The notes under the pieces: model-generated
Told to the model about the DNA's origin: nothing
Database searches by the model: none
The model's input: only the letters and a program-made list of their open reading frames with translations
Made by a program: the position numbers and the translations under genes
In this document: one piece after another, positions 22,323 through 33,914 of the stretch
How the letters are laid out: the number at the start of each line of letters is the position of its first letter
Position numbering within the stretch: position 1 is the first letter of the stretch
NCBI GenBank assembly: GCA_029204225.1
Contig: CM055100.1
Coordinates: forward strand, 63,905,067 to 63,969,066
Direction of reading: 5' to 3'
Length of the DNA stretch: 64,000 nt
Source of the DNA: Diphasiastrum complanatum
Taxonomy: Eukaryota; Streptophyta; Lycopodiopsida; Lycopodiales; Lycopodiaceae

Positions 22323-23087
22323 TTAATTGGTTTCATCTGCTATCTTCTTCCAGCATTTATTGATCAGATGTCTTGGTTTATCATAGTAAAAACATCTGGT
22401 AAATTTCCTTTGCATAGGATTGTTACCGTCGGGTTGATCTTGGAGTTTCTTCACAAATTTTCTCCTCTGTCTGACCAACATAGCTTTTTCAGCATCTTCT
22501 TCCCCCTCTGCCTCTGTACGCATGAGTTTCTCCTCTGCAAAATCCTTTGATGCATCTTCAAATGTGACATTTGGAGTTCTCATTAGAATGGTTCTGAGTG
22601 ATTGATATGAGGATGGCAAAGACTTGATAAAAAATAAGAAATTTTGCATTGTAGGGATTTGATACTGCTCACCAGCAGCAACCAACTAGGCATAAATTTC
22701 TCTCATCCTGCTCACATGTTTATCAAGATCCTCACCATCCCATTTCATGCTCAATAGTTGATTGCTTAGGTGCAAAACTTGAGTTCCTGACTTAGCCTCA
22801 AAATCTTGTTGGAGTTTCTCCCAAATTTCATGGCTGGTGTTGCAGCCCTCAATTGTCATCAAAATATCTTCAGACAAAGATAAAGAACTTAGAGAGGCAG
22901 CTTTATCATCCTGCTTTGTCCATTCTTGTGTTGCTCTATAATCTCCAATTTCAGGTTTCTGAATGGTGCCATCACCATAACTCCATAAGTCGTCCTCTTT
23001 CAACAGCATCTTAGTTTTGTGCTTCCAAAATCTATAATTAGAACTGTCCAATACAATGCTAATCTTCTATAATAGATTTGAAGCCAT
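22323..23087 (-). pseudogene. Element B gag
   Basis: ATG at 23087 (minus) opens MASNLL followed by an in-frame TAG at codon 7. The frame then continues as a copia gag (DSSNYRFWKHKTKMLL, SHEIWEKLQQDFEAKSG, QLLSMKWDGEDLDKHV) with one more TAG at 22686-22688, and ends near 22323. The zinc knuckle reads CFYYDKPRHLINKC, so the second Cys is Tyr. Apart from these point changes the frame is uninterrupted. Confidence 0.85.
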
Positions 23088-23147
23088 TTTATGCTTCAAG
23101 AACTTTGAGAGGAAAAAGGAGCAAGGGTAAAGCTGCTCTGATACCAT

Positions 23148-23834
23148 TGTTAAAAAAATTTATGAAACAGACAAGTACAAGCACAGAAATCTTTCAAGGA
23201 TTGATCCAAATGATGCGGAATTACATACATCTTTTACCCCATTCCAATTCACTCTCACAATACTGAACATGGTCTGAAGATGGAGAATCAAGATAACCAA
23301 CAAACAAAACATAATATCAGCTCAGAATGCTCAACCTTGTCCAAGTGATAAGAGCTTATTAAGTTTTTACAACCTTACAGCACATTCTACTTCTCCAATC
23401 AAATAAAACTCTGCAAATAAGGCTAACTTATCAGGACAACAACCAAAGAAATATGTTATAGCATTCAATGCCAAAAGTTGCAGCAACATGCTACCATACA
23501 GAATCAGCAGAAATAGAGTTTCAATGAACCCAGAACATTGCTTTTAACAAGAAATGCTAATAACATAGCCACTCACAAGAATAGAAGACAAGAACTCAAA
23601 AAATGAGAAGAGAACAATACATTGCCATTTCTATTACAAGTATTTATTCTACTCAAACTAACCTATCTGCTCAGACCGACCTATCTTTTAATTATTTAAT
23701 GAAGCTACTCAGTTTAAAAGATTCTAACTAACTATATGTTTGAGTGGGATGACCACTTTCAACATAAGACAAAAAAGGCTGATGCAATCACTGAGTGGGT
23801 TAGTGGATGAGGTTCGTGGGGCAAATACCCAACA
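23148..23834 (-). repeat. Element B 5' LTR
   Basis: On the plus strand it starts TGTTAAAAAAATTTATGAAAC next to the inverted primer-binding site (GCTCTGATACCA) and ends AAATACCCAACA at 23834. Confidence 0.87.
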
Positions 23835-24825
<991 letters not shown>

Positions 24826-24894
24826 TACACCTCCAAAGCAATAGAAAAACAAGTAAAAATCTAGGAACTACTTCTACAACCAACTTTTTGGGAG

Positions 24895-25340
24895 CTGCAA
24901 ATATCATCTAATACTGTTGAAGGCAATCTTGTTTCTAACATCCGTAACACCCTCAGTCAAATTAAGGTTCGCCACTCGGTGAATGAACTCTTCATGAAGA
25001 GATCTTCACTTGTCATGGTACTTAATAAAGCTAATGGCACAACGAATCTCCCTCATTCGAGAGTTGCAGGTGCTTTGGGTGTTCATCGCAGAAATATTGT
25101 TGTAGCCAGTTCTTGCCTTAACATTAAGGACGATGAGGAGGTTCTGCCCTTGAGTGCCTGTCAGAGACAATTGCCTAGAGGTACCATAATCATGACTCGG
25201 GTCAAGGAACTGGTGTATGCCTTTTGGAGCTCAGAAACTCGAGTGTCCCCCAACAAAAATGACATATGTTGACAGAGGATTGGAAGAAAGAGTGTTGTCA
25301 GGCATCCAGTACATCTTCTTGATGACACTCATGCCTTTCA
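24895..25340 (+). pseudogene. Relic of an unrecognised protein with an HTH-like segment
   Basis: One reading frame runs from about 24898 through TVEGNLVSNIRNTLSQIKV, RVAGALGVHRRNIVVASSC, VKELVYAFWSSETRVSPNK, then a TGA at 25270, then RIGRKSVVRHPVHLLDDT in the same frame. Continued protein-like composition on both sides of the stop suggests a recently disabled coding region. The LGVHRRNI segment looks helix-turn-helix-like. I do not recognise the family; transposon origin is a guess based on its surroundings. Confidence 0.45.
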
Positions 25341-25504
25341 TTTTTTTTGGATTTTTGTTTTCTTGGTAATGCTGATATTTTGCACTGATGAAACTGACCT
25401 TTGATACTCCTGTTCTTTGGTTCTACATATACACACTCCACCTTTTGTTGTTTAAAACTGTTTTGTAGTTTTTTACTCAACTGATATTTTGCTCATTTGG
25501 ACTT

Positions 25505-27610
25505 TTGGGACTATTGGTACTTGTACAAGCTTATAAACAACTTCCTATATTTCTATTTGGTACTTATAAAAACTTGTGTAAGATATATTTTTGGTACTTT
25601 TGGTACTCTATATTATTTTCAAATAACTTCTTTTTTTGTTGTTTGGACCTCATAGAACATTTTGTACTTATGGTGTGCAGAAAGTACTGTTGTTTGTTGT
25701 TCATTGGTGCTTTTGATAGTTTTGGTAGTTTTTTGAACGTTTTCGATCTACTAGCAATTAGCTGTTTGGTGCTTTTTAATATTTTGGAACTTTTGGGCAT
25801 TGAATGTTTGTGTTGGTACTATTGGAACTTATCGTGAAACAATTTTGATAATACAGACTACCAAAATAGGTCCTTTAATACCTCGTGTCTCATTTTTCAT
25901 TCTAAAATCATCCAAATTGGTACACTGAGATCTATAGTGTGTACCATTTTTATTTTAGAATCTACAACATTTGGTTCTAATTTTTTTCAAATTCGTCGTA
26001 TTTGCAGTTTGCACACGTCCCAATTCGATCTTTTTGGTACTGCTTTAGTGTTGTTAGACCAATTGGTATTATTACTCCAGTAGTCGAGTACTAATTTTAC
26101 AAATTTTGTACTATTTTGGTACTATTTTTTGTGCTGGTAAAACTCTTGAATACAAAATAATGGTACTACAATAACTTATCGTGTACCAATTCTGATACTC
26201 CTGACTACCTAGTTAGGTTCTTTTATATTGTCTCATATTTATTTTAAAATCTACCAAATAGGTACTATTTAGACTTCTCGTGACCATGGTTTACAGATGA
26301 AACTATTAGATTAGGTACTTTTTTCTTTATATTTATTTGTGTTCGTAGCTTGCATACAATCCTTTGTGGTCTTTTTGGTACTATTTTAGTAAGTCTCTAA
26401 GTTTTATTTTAAAAATCTACCAAATAGGTTCTATTTAGACTTCTCGTGACCATGTTTTACGCATAAAACTATTAAATTAAGTACTTTTTCTTTATATTTA
26501 TTTGGGTTGGCAGCTAGCATACAATCTTTTGTTTTCTTTTTGGTACTATTTTAGTATTGTTTACCAATTGGTGAAATCTAATCTTTAGTTACTAACAATT
26601 TTAGAAGATTTGTACTATTTTTGTAATGTTTGCGTGTTTATGAAACTTTTGAGTACCAAAGATTGGTACTATTTGAATCTATCATGAAACAATTTTGATT
26701 CTCTAGACTACCAATTAAGGTACTTTAACTTTCTGCATGTATAGTACTTGGTACTATAAGATGCTTTGGTACTTTAATACTACATTTATATGATGCTTTG
26801 GTACTATCTGTTGGTACTTTCTATCTTCCTGGTACTACCTATGTTTGATGCTTTGGTACTACTTGTATATGATGCTTTGGTACTACATGTAGGTAATTTC
26901 TACTTTCCTGGTACTACTCGTCTATGATACTTTGGTACTACCCTTATATAATGCATTGGTACTACCTGCAGGTACTTTTTAAAACTCCTGGTACTACCCG
27001 TGTATGAAACTTTGGTACTACATGCAGGTACTACCTGCAGGTACTTTCTACCTGCAACACGATAAGACTTCTTGAATATAGATCAGTGGTAATGAGAATC
27101 CTCCTCAAGTTCACTTTGAAGATGCTAACAATGACTTTAATGCAGAATGAATCTTTAAGAATTTTGAGTGAACCAACATTGTATTGAGTTGCAGCAGTGT
27201 CGGGTACTGATTTTACATATTTTGTATTGTTTTGGTACTATTTTTGTGTTGGTGAAACACTTTAGTATGAAAGATTCATACTACAAGAACTTATCGTAAT
27301 CCAATTCCGATCCTACTGACTACTAAATTAGGTCTTTATACTAAGTCTTTAGGTTTTATTTTAAAATCAACCAAATAGGTACTATTTAGACTTCTCGTGA
27401 CCACATTTCTCTATATTTATTTGTGTTTGTAGCTCGCATACAATCCTTTGTGGTCTTTTTGGTACTATTTTGGTGTTGTTTACCAATTGGTGGAACCTAA
27501 GCTTTAGGTACTACCAATTTTACAAAATATGTACTATTTTTGTAATGTTTACGTGTTCCTAAGACTTTAGAGTACCAAAAATGTACTTTCTATCGCTCTG
27601 GTACTTTGTT
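25505..27610. repeat. Field of degenerate GGTACT-rich repeats
   Basis: GGTACT occurs about three dozen times on the plus strand in 2.1 kb (hand count, approximate), mostly as TTTGGTACTAYT or CCTGGTACTACC. The dense core 26715-27050 contains an array in which CCTGGTACTAC starts at 26828, 26907 and 26987, a period of 79-80 bp. Larger diverged units, each with a CTTATCGT...CCAATT...GACTACC block followed by TTTTAAAATCWACCAAATAGG, recur near 25830, 26177, 26680 (partial) and 27293. Confidence 0.8.
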
Positions 27611-27830
27611 GTTATAAGAAGCTTTTAAACAGCTCTTCGACGTGCAGTGAGGGGGTTTGAAATCACTTATGTCATATAACACAAAAAGACTTCTTGAATA
27701 TAGATCAGTGGTAACGAAAATACTCCTCCACTTTGAGGATGTTAACAAGGACTTTAATGCAGAAGGAATATTTAAGAAGTTTCGAGTGAACCAACATAGT
27801 ATTGGGCTGAACCAGTGTGTTTCTCAGTGT
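27053..27830 (+). repeat. Direct duplication of about 150 bp spanning the GGTACT field edge
   Basis: Segment 27053-27210 (GACTTCTTGAATATAGATCAG onward) recurs diverged at 27678-27830. Both contain TTTAATGCAGAA and GAGTGAACCAACAT. The second copy has an open frame (LLEYRSVVTKILLHFEDVN) that is broken in the first, so the duplicated unit may once have been coding; its family is unknown. Confidence 0.65.
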
Positions 27831-27898
27831 ATCTTGAAATATAATAATAATTATGACGTGGTTTCAACAGATTTTGTTAGGGACAGCGAGAGCGAGAT

Positions 27899-27915
27899 GT
27901 ATATATATATATATA

Positions 27916-27990
<75 letters not shown>
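27899..27990. repeat. Compound AT/GA microsatellite
   Basis: (AT)n from 27899 to 27952, with one TC interruption, is followed directly by (GA)n to 27990. Confidence 0.95.
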
Positions 27991-27995
<5 letters not shown>

Positions 27996-28526
27996 GATAG
28001 AGTTAAAGATAGTCAACATTTCCAATTCTAAGAAGGGGTGTGGCCCTTGTTTTTTCCCTGTTGAAGGCATGGTATCATAAACGGTTCTTTGTTGGACTTG
28101 AAACATCCACAAGGAAGGCCATGTTGATGGGAGGGAACATTGTGGTGACATTCTGGAATAGGATACAACCATATGGTTCGAGATTTTTGACTAACACTCT
28201 TCATGCTTTCTTGTTTCTCATTTTCTCTCGTTTGATTCATATTGCTATGAATTTTACACACAGATTATATTTGGTTTAATATTCAAGTCAACTTGGATCA
28301 ACTTACGTGGTAATTCTTAGGCATATTTTTATGTTCTTTTAGTAAGTTATAAGATTTTTAGGCCACATGTCGAGCTGCTCCAAAGATTCAGAAGGGCTCA
28401 CCAGAAGTGCAGATATCTCTTAGATGCTTTGAGGGGTGGAAGCCTTATTTTGTCCAAAAATCAAGAATTGTGCTGAGCTTGTTTTGCATGCTGCTAATTG
28501 AAGCCATTGCTTATTGGTTCATGTTC
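27991..28526. other. Unassigned stretch
   Basis: Short frames such as 28040-28279 (+) lack family resemblance. No RNA gene or structured repeat was seen. Confidence 0.45.
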
Positions 28527-28624
28527 CCTCGTTGATGGTTGTTTGTCTGAATGCTAGGCCTCCTGGATCTACTAGCTTCTTGGCTATGTCAGAATATGAC
28601 AAGATAGGTCTGCTCTGATACCAC
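28527..28624 (-). other. Family A leader and primer-binding site downstream of the D LTR
   Basis: The minus strand reads TGGTATCAGAGC (28623-28612), then a leader with CTATCTTGTCATA and AGCCAAGAAGCTAGTAGATCC that matches 10391-10490 of the plus-strand copy. Homology stops near 28527, so the second internal unit is truncated here. Confidence 0.82.
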
Positions 28625-30718
28625 TGATGAGAATGGTCCGCGGTCGCGAAACTATCGCGAAAGCGAAGCAACCACGATTCAACGCGATTCGAATGGAGTT
28701 CAGATGTGGTCGCTGGACACTGCCAACTAAATCACTCCTACAATCCTCTAGAATTTAGTCAGGCACTGCTGATCTACATTTATAACTAACGCAACATTCG
28801 AGAAATTCAGTCAATGTGCGAAATTGAAATGAATGGGAGAATCAGACACACAAATAACAGCAGACACATTTTCTTTCAAGATCATACATCATAAATTGAC
28901 ATGTGCACAATTGCTACAAAATCATCTATTGATTTTATCTGATTCTTCAAGCACTGCATGCAGATCCACGCAGTGCGTAAGCGTGAGAGAAATATAGTTC
29001 TCTCACGAGTGGACATCTCGCTTACTAGCGGACTTGTGGATCTCTATGGATTCTAATCACAGGACTCGTCTTGCACGCAGGCGAACTTCACGTCTGTATT
29101 TTTCGTCTTGATTGCTTACTAGCATCAGACTACTACTGTTGACATCTTCCGAGCCTATAGAATCTGTTAACTAGTTTTTCGTTTTCTTTCTTCTTCTGCC
29201 TATCAACGGAGAGCGTGGGCACTTCTTGAGATTACCTTTCTTGTTTTAAGGCCCAAATTAGGCAGAAGGGGCAGATAATCATTGTAGTATGGTCCTTCAT
29301 GTTAGAGGACATCCGTATGGATCACTCTTGAATTGAATGCACATGCATAATCAACCAAAATGCAAGCCAATGCGTTCAACAAATGATCAATGTTACTGCT
29401 CAGTTGAACAACGATGGATTCCTACTACTACTTTGCTGCAAAATGAACTAAGATCAGATTCTACACTACTTTACTTGCATAAATTGACAAAACAAGAAAC
29501 AAAAAACTAATCTACAGCATGTTAGAAGTCCAAGAATCAAGAAAACAACCAATCTTTTGATTCTTGGACATCCCAAGAACATCAAGAACTAGAATGTTAG
29601 AGAATGTGCAAGATTTATGCCACATTTCTAGCCTATTTAGTTTACTTGAATGTTGGCTCCTACATTAATCCACAAGCTAAACCACAACTAGGAAAGCAAG
29701 AAAACTAATCCACTCTAAATCCACAACCACACACAATATGAATGGAAGGGCATGATCATAGGGGCATCACTCAAGAAAACCATCATGATCAAGGAGCTCA
29801 ATGGATGCATCTAGCTCATGGAGGCTCTTCTCATTTCAGCATGGAGTTGATACAATACACAAAAAGCTCATCTTCACAAAGAGGGAGTCTCTTAAATAAC
29901 AAGAGAGCTCCTTAGGTGGCATCCTAGTGGAATTTCCACATTTTCACAAATTACAAGTAGAATAATGCTCTCCACTAGAAGTCACCATCAAAAGGTGGCT
30001 CACTCTACTTTCTTTAAGAGAGGTCTACTTACATTTATTACATTTGCTTAGAAATACTAGCTCCTACATGGTCATTCCATCTTCCGAAATTCACCATGAG
30101 GCTTACACAGTTCTTGCTTGCCATTCCTAACTAGTATTTCTCGGCTCTCAGTCTTCATTAGTCTCGTTTTCTCAGAGACCTCCTTGGTCTAAGGTGAGAG
30201 GTGCTCTTGAGTTGCTCTGTCCGAGTATCTTGGGGATTCATCAAAATCAGCCAACAACTACACTGTCACATGTGTCAAGTATCATCCAGCAAGTATAAGT
30301 CATTCTATGTAACTTTTAAGATTAGAGTGAGTAAACATCTACACTAATCAAGAAATTACAAGAGTGGCAGATTAGCCACAACCTAGAGTGTATATGCTGA
30401 CATCATGCCATCAGATCAAATATATTACTTCTGGGTACTTGCATGATCTTTGCTGGAACTTTTTGGAGCGTGAGGGCAGAAAGTCATTCACGACATTTTT
30501 TGTGTCGCGTCGTTGGTTTCGTTTCCGTCGTCTGACTTTCTTGTGTTGGACCACAAAAGATTCTCGTTTGTGAATCTTTCGTGTTTGTGTCTTCCCGTCA
30601 GGTGTTTGCAAAACTTTCGTGCTTCGTGTCTCCTGACTTTCGTGTTTGCGAACATCGTCGTCAGGTAGAGGGCTGAAAGCTAGCAAAGCTTTGTAATGAG
30701 AAATGTTTTGTTTCTTCA
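28625..30718 (-). repeat. Family A LTR of copy D, interrupted by element F
   Basis: Inner end TGATGAGAA at 28625 and outer end TTTCTTCA at 30718 are the reverse complement of the family A termini. Subtracting F and one target copy leaves about 970 bp, against 907-920 bp for the other family A LTRs. Confidence 0.85.
29132..30261. mobile_element. Element F, probable solo LTR with perfect 5-bp target duplication
   Basis: The insert runs 29137-30256 (1120 bp), begins TGTTGACATC and ends CAGCCAACA, so its TGTTG/CAACA termini are inverted. It is flanked by ACTAC at 29132-29136 and 30257-30261. Removing it and one ACTAC restores continuity with the other family A LTRs (CATCAGACTAC...GTCAAGTATCATCC). 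It has no coding region or primer-binding site, which fits a solo LTR left by LTR-LTR recombination; a short non-autonomous element is the alternative. Its orientation is unknown. Confidence 0.8.
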
Positions 30719-30790
30719 AGTTTTCAAAGGCCAAAAGATTTATTGGCTTATCATTTACATAAAGCTAGTCTCAAAAAGATCTTAATCCTT
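30719..30790 (-). pseudogene. Family A internal 3' end of copy D
   Basis: The minus strand has CTTTTTGAGAC and CTTTGAAAACTTGAAG, diverged matches to the last bases of the plus-strand internal region (CTTTTTGAGAGACAG, CTTTGAGAGGGAGC) before the LTR. The frame reads FENLKKQN where the plus copy reads FERELKKQN. Confidence 0.65.
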
Positions 30791-31429
30791 AACATGAAAT
30801 CAGTAGACTCATGTCCTAGACTGCTAACAGTCTACACAACTAGGTCACATTGATTTAGAATCAATCTATATATGAACCACTAGCAGACATAATTTAGAAC
30901 AAATTTTGCCTAGCATGTTATCAATCATTAACCAAGCAGAAACAAGCTATTGATCCAAGCAACAAGATCTATACATGTAGATCATTCCACATCATTGAAA
31001 ACTTCCTCAAGAAGACATGAAAATCACACAATTTTCAGCATCTTTAACCAAAATCAACCAAGTAGAAGAGCAATCTAACATAATAGTGGGACAAGCATTC
31101 TTCAAACCAGAATTTGTGAATCCAACTCCAAAATTCCTTTTTGAAAATAGCACTCCAGCCGGGATGTAAATCCAAGTGCTTCTAACTTCCAATCTGATGT
31201 AGAACTTGTCTCCATCCTATCCAAGATTGCATCTTAGCTGAGTTCTGATACCAATGTATAGAACACTGAGAAAAACCCCTAAGATGAGGATAGGAGAATA
31301 AAATAAGAGACACATAGGAGCCAAAACCTCCCATCCAAACCTAGATCAATCCTGGATCTAGCCCCCGAGCCATGCCATGTGAATGCTTGAGGAGAAGAGA
31401 GAAACTGGTAACTTGAACCAAAGTTGTCG
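30791..31429 (-). mobile_element. Fragment of another LTR element (partial LTR, primer site, short leader)
   Basis: The minus strand shows TGGTATCAGAACT (31253-31241), a primer-binding-site-like sequence, preceded by TTCTATACA as a possible LTR end. This gives an LTR remnant at 31255-31429 with interior at lower coordinates. An ATG about 25 bp past the site opens METSSTSDWKLEALG and soon stops. No second LTR copy was found, so the piece is truncated. It replaces most of copy D's RT and RNase H. Confidence 0.5.
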
Positions 31430-31657
31430 GTTGTCTTCTTGTCCACAATGTGGATCCTGAGGTCATAATCAGCTGCATATGCAAATAGTAAACATAGGGA
31501 CAAATGTTTCACGACAGGAGAGAAGGTTTCAGAGTAGTCAATACCATATCTCTAAAAAAATCCCTTCACTACCAGTCTTGCCTTATATTTCGAAACATCT
31601 CCATCTGGTCCATACTTTAGCTTGTAAACCCATTTGCATTTTACAATCTTTTGCTTA
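31430..31657 (-). pseudogene. Family A reverse transcriptase fragment of copy D
   Basis: The minus strand encodes [17 protein letters not shown], an in-frame stop, then SPVVKHLSLCLLFAYAAD and HIVDKKT before the join to the foreign fragment near 31429. It retains about 75 bases deleted from the plus-strand copy at 8210. The higher-coordinate end stops at the element E LTR. Confidence 0.8.
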
Positions 31658-31919
31658 TGTCAAGAATTAGATATGCAACATCAAGCATTCACCATAAGCA
31701 ATCACCACAAGAAGGCAAAAGAAGAACACACATTGTCACTCTATCACACTAACTCATACAGAATGTAAAATGTACAAATAAACCCTGAACCCTGATAGAG
31801 AGAGAAAACCTACGAGTAGACTAATAGACTAGCCTACGGCTAATGACAACTGGTCACAACTGTCAACACTAATGTACCTCGTAAACAGTAACAATGAAGT
31901 TTATCATTGATTTCTAACA
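31658..31919 (-). repeat. Element E 3' LTR
   Basis: On the minus strand it begins TGTTAGAAATCAATG after the polypurine tract and ends CTTGACA. At 262 bp it is much shorter than the family A, B or C LTRs. Confidence 0.72.
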
Positions 31920-32031
31920 CTCTCCCTCAATGATAAAATTACATTCTTCTATTCTTAATAGAGTGCGAAACCTCTCAAATTTACATCTACCTAATGACTT
32001 AGTAAAAATATCTGCCATTTAATCTTCAGAT

Positions 32032-33899
32032 TTACAAAAAAACAAGATCAATGTCTCCATCAAGAATTTTCTCTCGAACAAAATAGTAGTGTATTTCGAT
32101 GTGCTTGGTTCGAGCATGTAGAGCTGGATTTTTGGTAAGGTGAATGCAACTTTGATTATCGCAAGATATAGTAATCGCATCCACTTGTGGTTGACCTAAA
32201 TCCACAAGCAATCTTTGTAACCATACCACTTCTTGTGTAGCATTACTGAGTGCTCGATATTTAGCTTCCGTCGATGATAAGGCTACTATAGGTTGTTATT
32301 TGTTGCTCCATGAAATTGCAAATGTACCATAATTGAATGTATGACCACTGGTAGATCTTTTGTCATCAATATTACCTGCCCAATCGACATCTGTATAACC
32401 TACCAACATTGGCACTTCAGGTTGATCATACTTCAAACCAAAATTCAATGTCCCTCGAATGTATCCGAGAATACGTTCAGCAGACTTCCAATGTGCTTGA
32501 CTAGGATAAGCATCCACTTTCTCAGATTCATCATATGCAGTAAGCTTCACGTTGACAGCCATAGGTGTACTCAAAGGCTTACAATCCTGCATATTGAACT
32601 TATAAAGCAAATCTCGTGCATATTGGCTTTGTGTAAGAAAGACCATGTCTTCCTTTTTCCATACTTCAATGCCAAGACAATAGTGCATCAATCCTAGATC
32701 ACTCATGTCAAAAGCATTGGAAAGATCTAATTTTATTTCATCAATTAAGCTCTCATTACTTCCTGTAATAATCAGATCATCCACATACAACACAATGAAC
32801 ACTATATCTGAGCTTGCCTTAGAATGTAAAGATTAGGATCAGCATCACTCTTTACCATTCCCCTTCGCTTGAATTGTTCATCAATGCAAGGGTACCACGC
32901 CCGTGATGCTTGCTTCAATCCATAAATGGCTTTGTTGAGCTTACAAACGAGATGCTCTCTCCCTGGCTCAACAAATCCTTGAGGTTGTACTAAGTACACC
33001 TCTTCATCCAGCACTCCATTAAGAAAAGCATATTTAACGTCCATTTGCTGGATCTTCCAACCATAGAAAACAGAAATAGCAATGATAGAATGTATAGTTA
33101 CCATCTTAGCTACGGGTGCGAAGGTTTCCTCAAAATCAATACCTTCTTGTTGCTCAAATCCTCTCGCAACCAACCATGCTTTGTACTTGTTGAGTTGCCC
33201 ATCAGCTCCATATTTGATCTTGTATATCCATTTGCAAGTGATAGGCGTCTTACCATCAGGTAGCTCAACCAAGTTCCACGTCCTATTTTTTGTTATAACT
33301 TCCATTTCTGTTTCCATAGCTTCACGCCACTCCTTGCGCTCCTTTTCTTTATCAAAAGTTTTTGGATCTTGAGCCTTGAGCACAGAACCCATTAGGGCTA
33401 GATTCATCTCTAATCTTGCAGGAGGTTTTTGATTTCTACTTGGTCTTCTAAGCTCTCCCTGCTTACTTGATTCGGGAGCATCTCCCTTATTAGCATCACT
33501 TGTTACTGACAAGTACCACTTAGGCACTCTCCTAGGAATCTCATTATTGACCCTGTCTTTTTTCATTGGCTCTTCCATATCGACACCAACTTCTTCCTTC
33601 ACTTGCACTTTAGCTTTATCATCAAAGGGATCAATTGTCAATTTTATTTGGTCATTTTGACCCATCTCATCAAAAGTAGCATCTCTGGAAATCACGATAT
33701 TTTGTGCATCTGTGTCATACATCTTGTATGCCTTGGCTCTTTCATCATATCCAAGGAAAATACACTTAACAGCTTTTGCATCCAACTTCTTTCGTTTTTC
33801 ATCAGGTACATGAGCGTAAGCATCACAACAAAATACTCGTAAATGAGAAACATTAGGTTTTTTTCCAGTAAAAGCTTCGTAAGGTGTCTTACCCTCCAC
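32032..33899 (-). pseudogene. Element E reverse transcriptase and RNase H
   Basis: The 365-residue frame 32802-33899 is the longest copia frame in the window. It carries the integrase tail (HLRVFCCDAYAHVPDEKRKKL, GYDERAKAYKMYD) and RT (KWIYKIKYGADGQLNKYKA, GIDFEETFAPVAKM, MDVKYAFLNGVLDEEVYL, AIYGLKQASRAWY). After a stop at 32802 the frame 32296-32802 has the intact palm motif LYVDDLI and passes to RNase H (GYTDVDWAG). About 40-50 residues are missing at the RT/RNase H boundary between DAYPS and QAHWKS. The last part is 32032-32229 (SCDNQSCIHL, HARTKHIEIHYYFVRE). Confidence 0.87.
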
Positions 33900-33914
33900 G
33901 GACTTCGTAGGACA

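Larger units (their letters stand above)
14501..23834 (-). mobile_element. Copia element B with nested element C
   Basis: LTRs of about 690 bp lie at 14501-15190 and 23148-23834 and are about 90% alike by eye. On the minus strand the 5' LTR (right) is followed by TGGTATCAGAGCAGC (around 23130-23146), a primer-binding site, then gag, protease, integrase, reverse transcriptase and RNase H in copia order. A GAGGGGG purine tract lies just before the left LTR at about 15191-15200. Without element C the element is about 5.2 kb. No matching target-site duplication is visible (CTTGT on the left, ATTGC on the right). All coding parts are interrupted. Confidence 0.85.

Noticed and set aside
28040-28279. 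79-residue plus-strand frame as a small gene
   Set aside because: No family resemblance, no supporting splice or context, and neighbouring sequence is equally open by chance.
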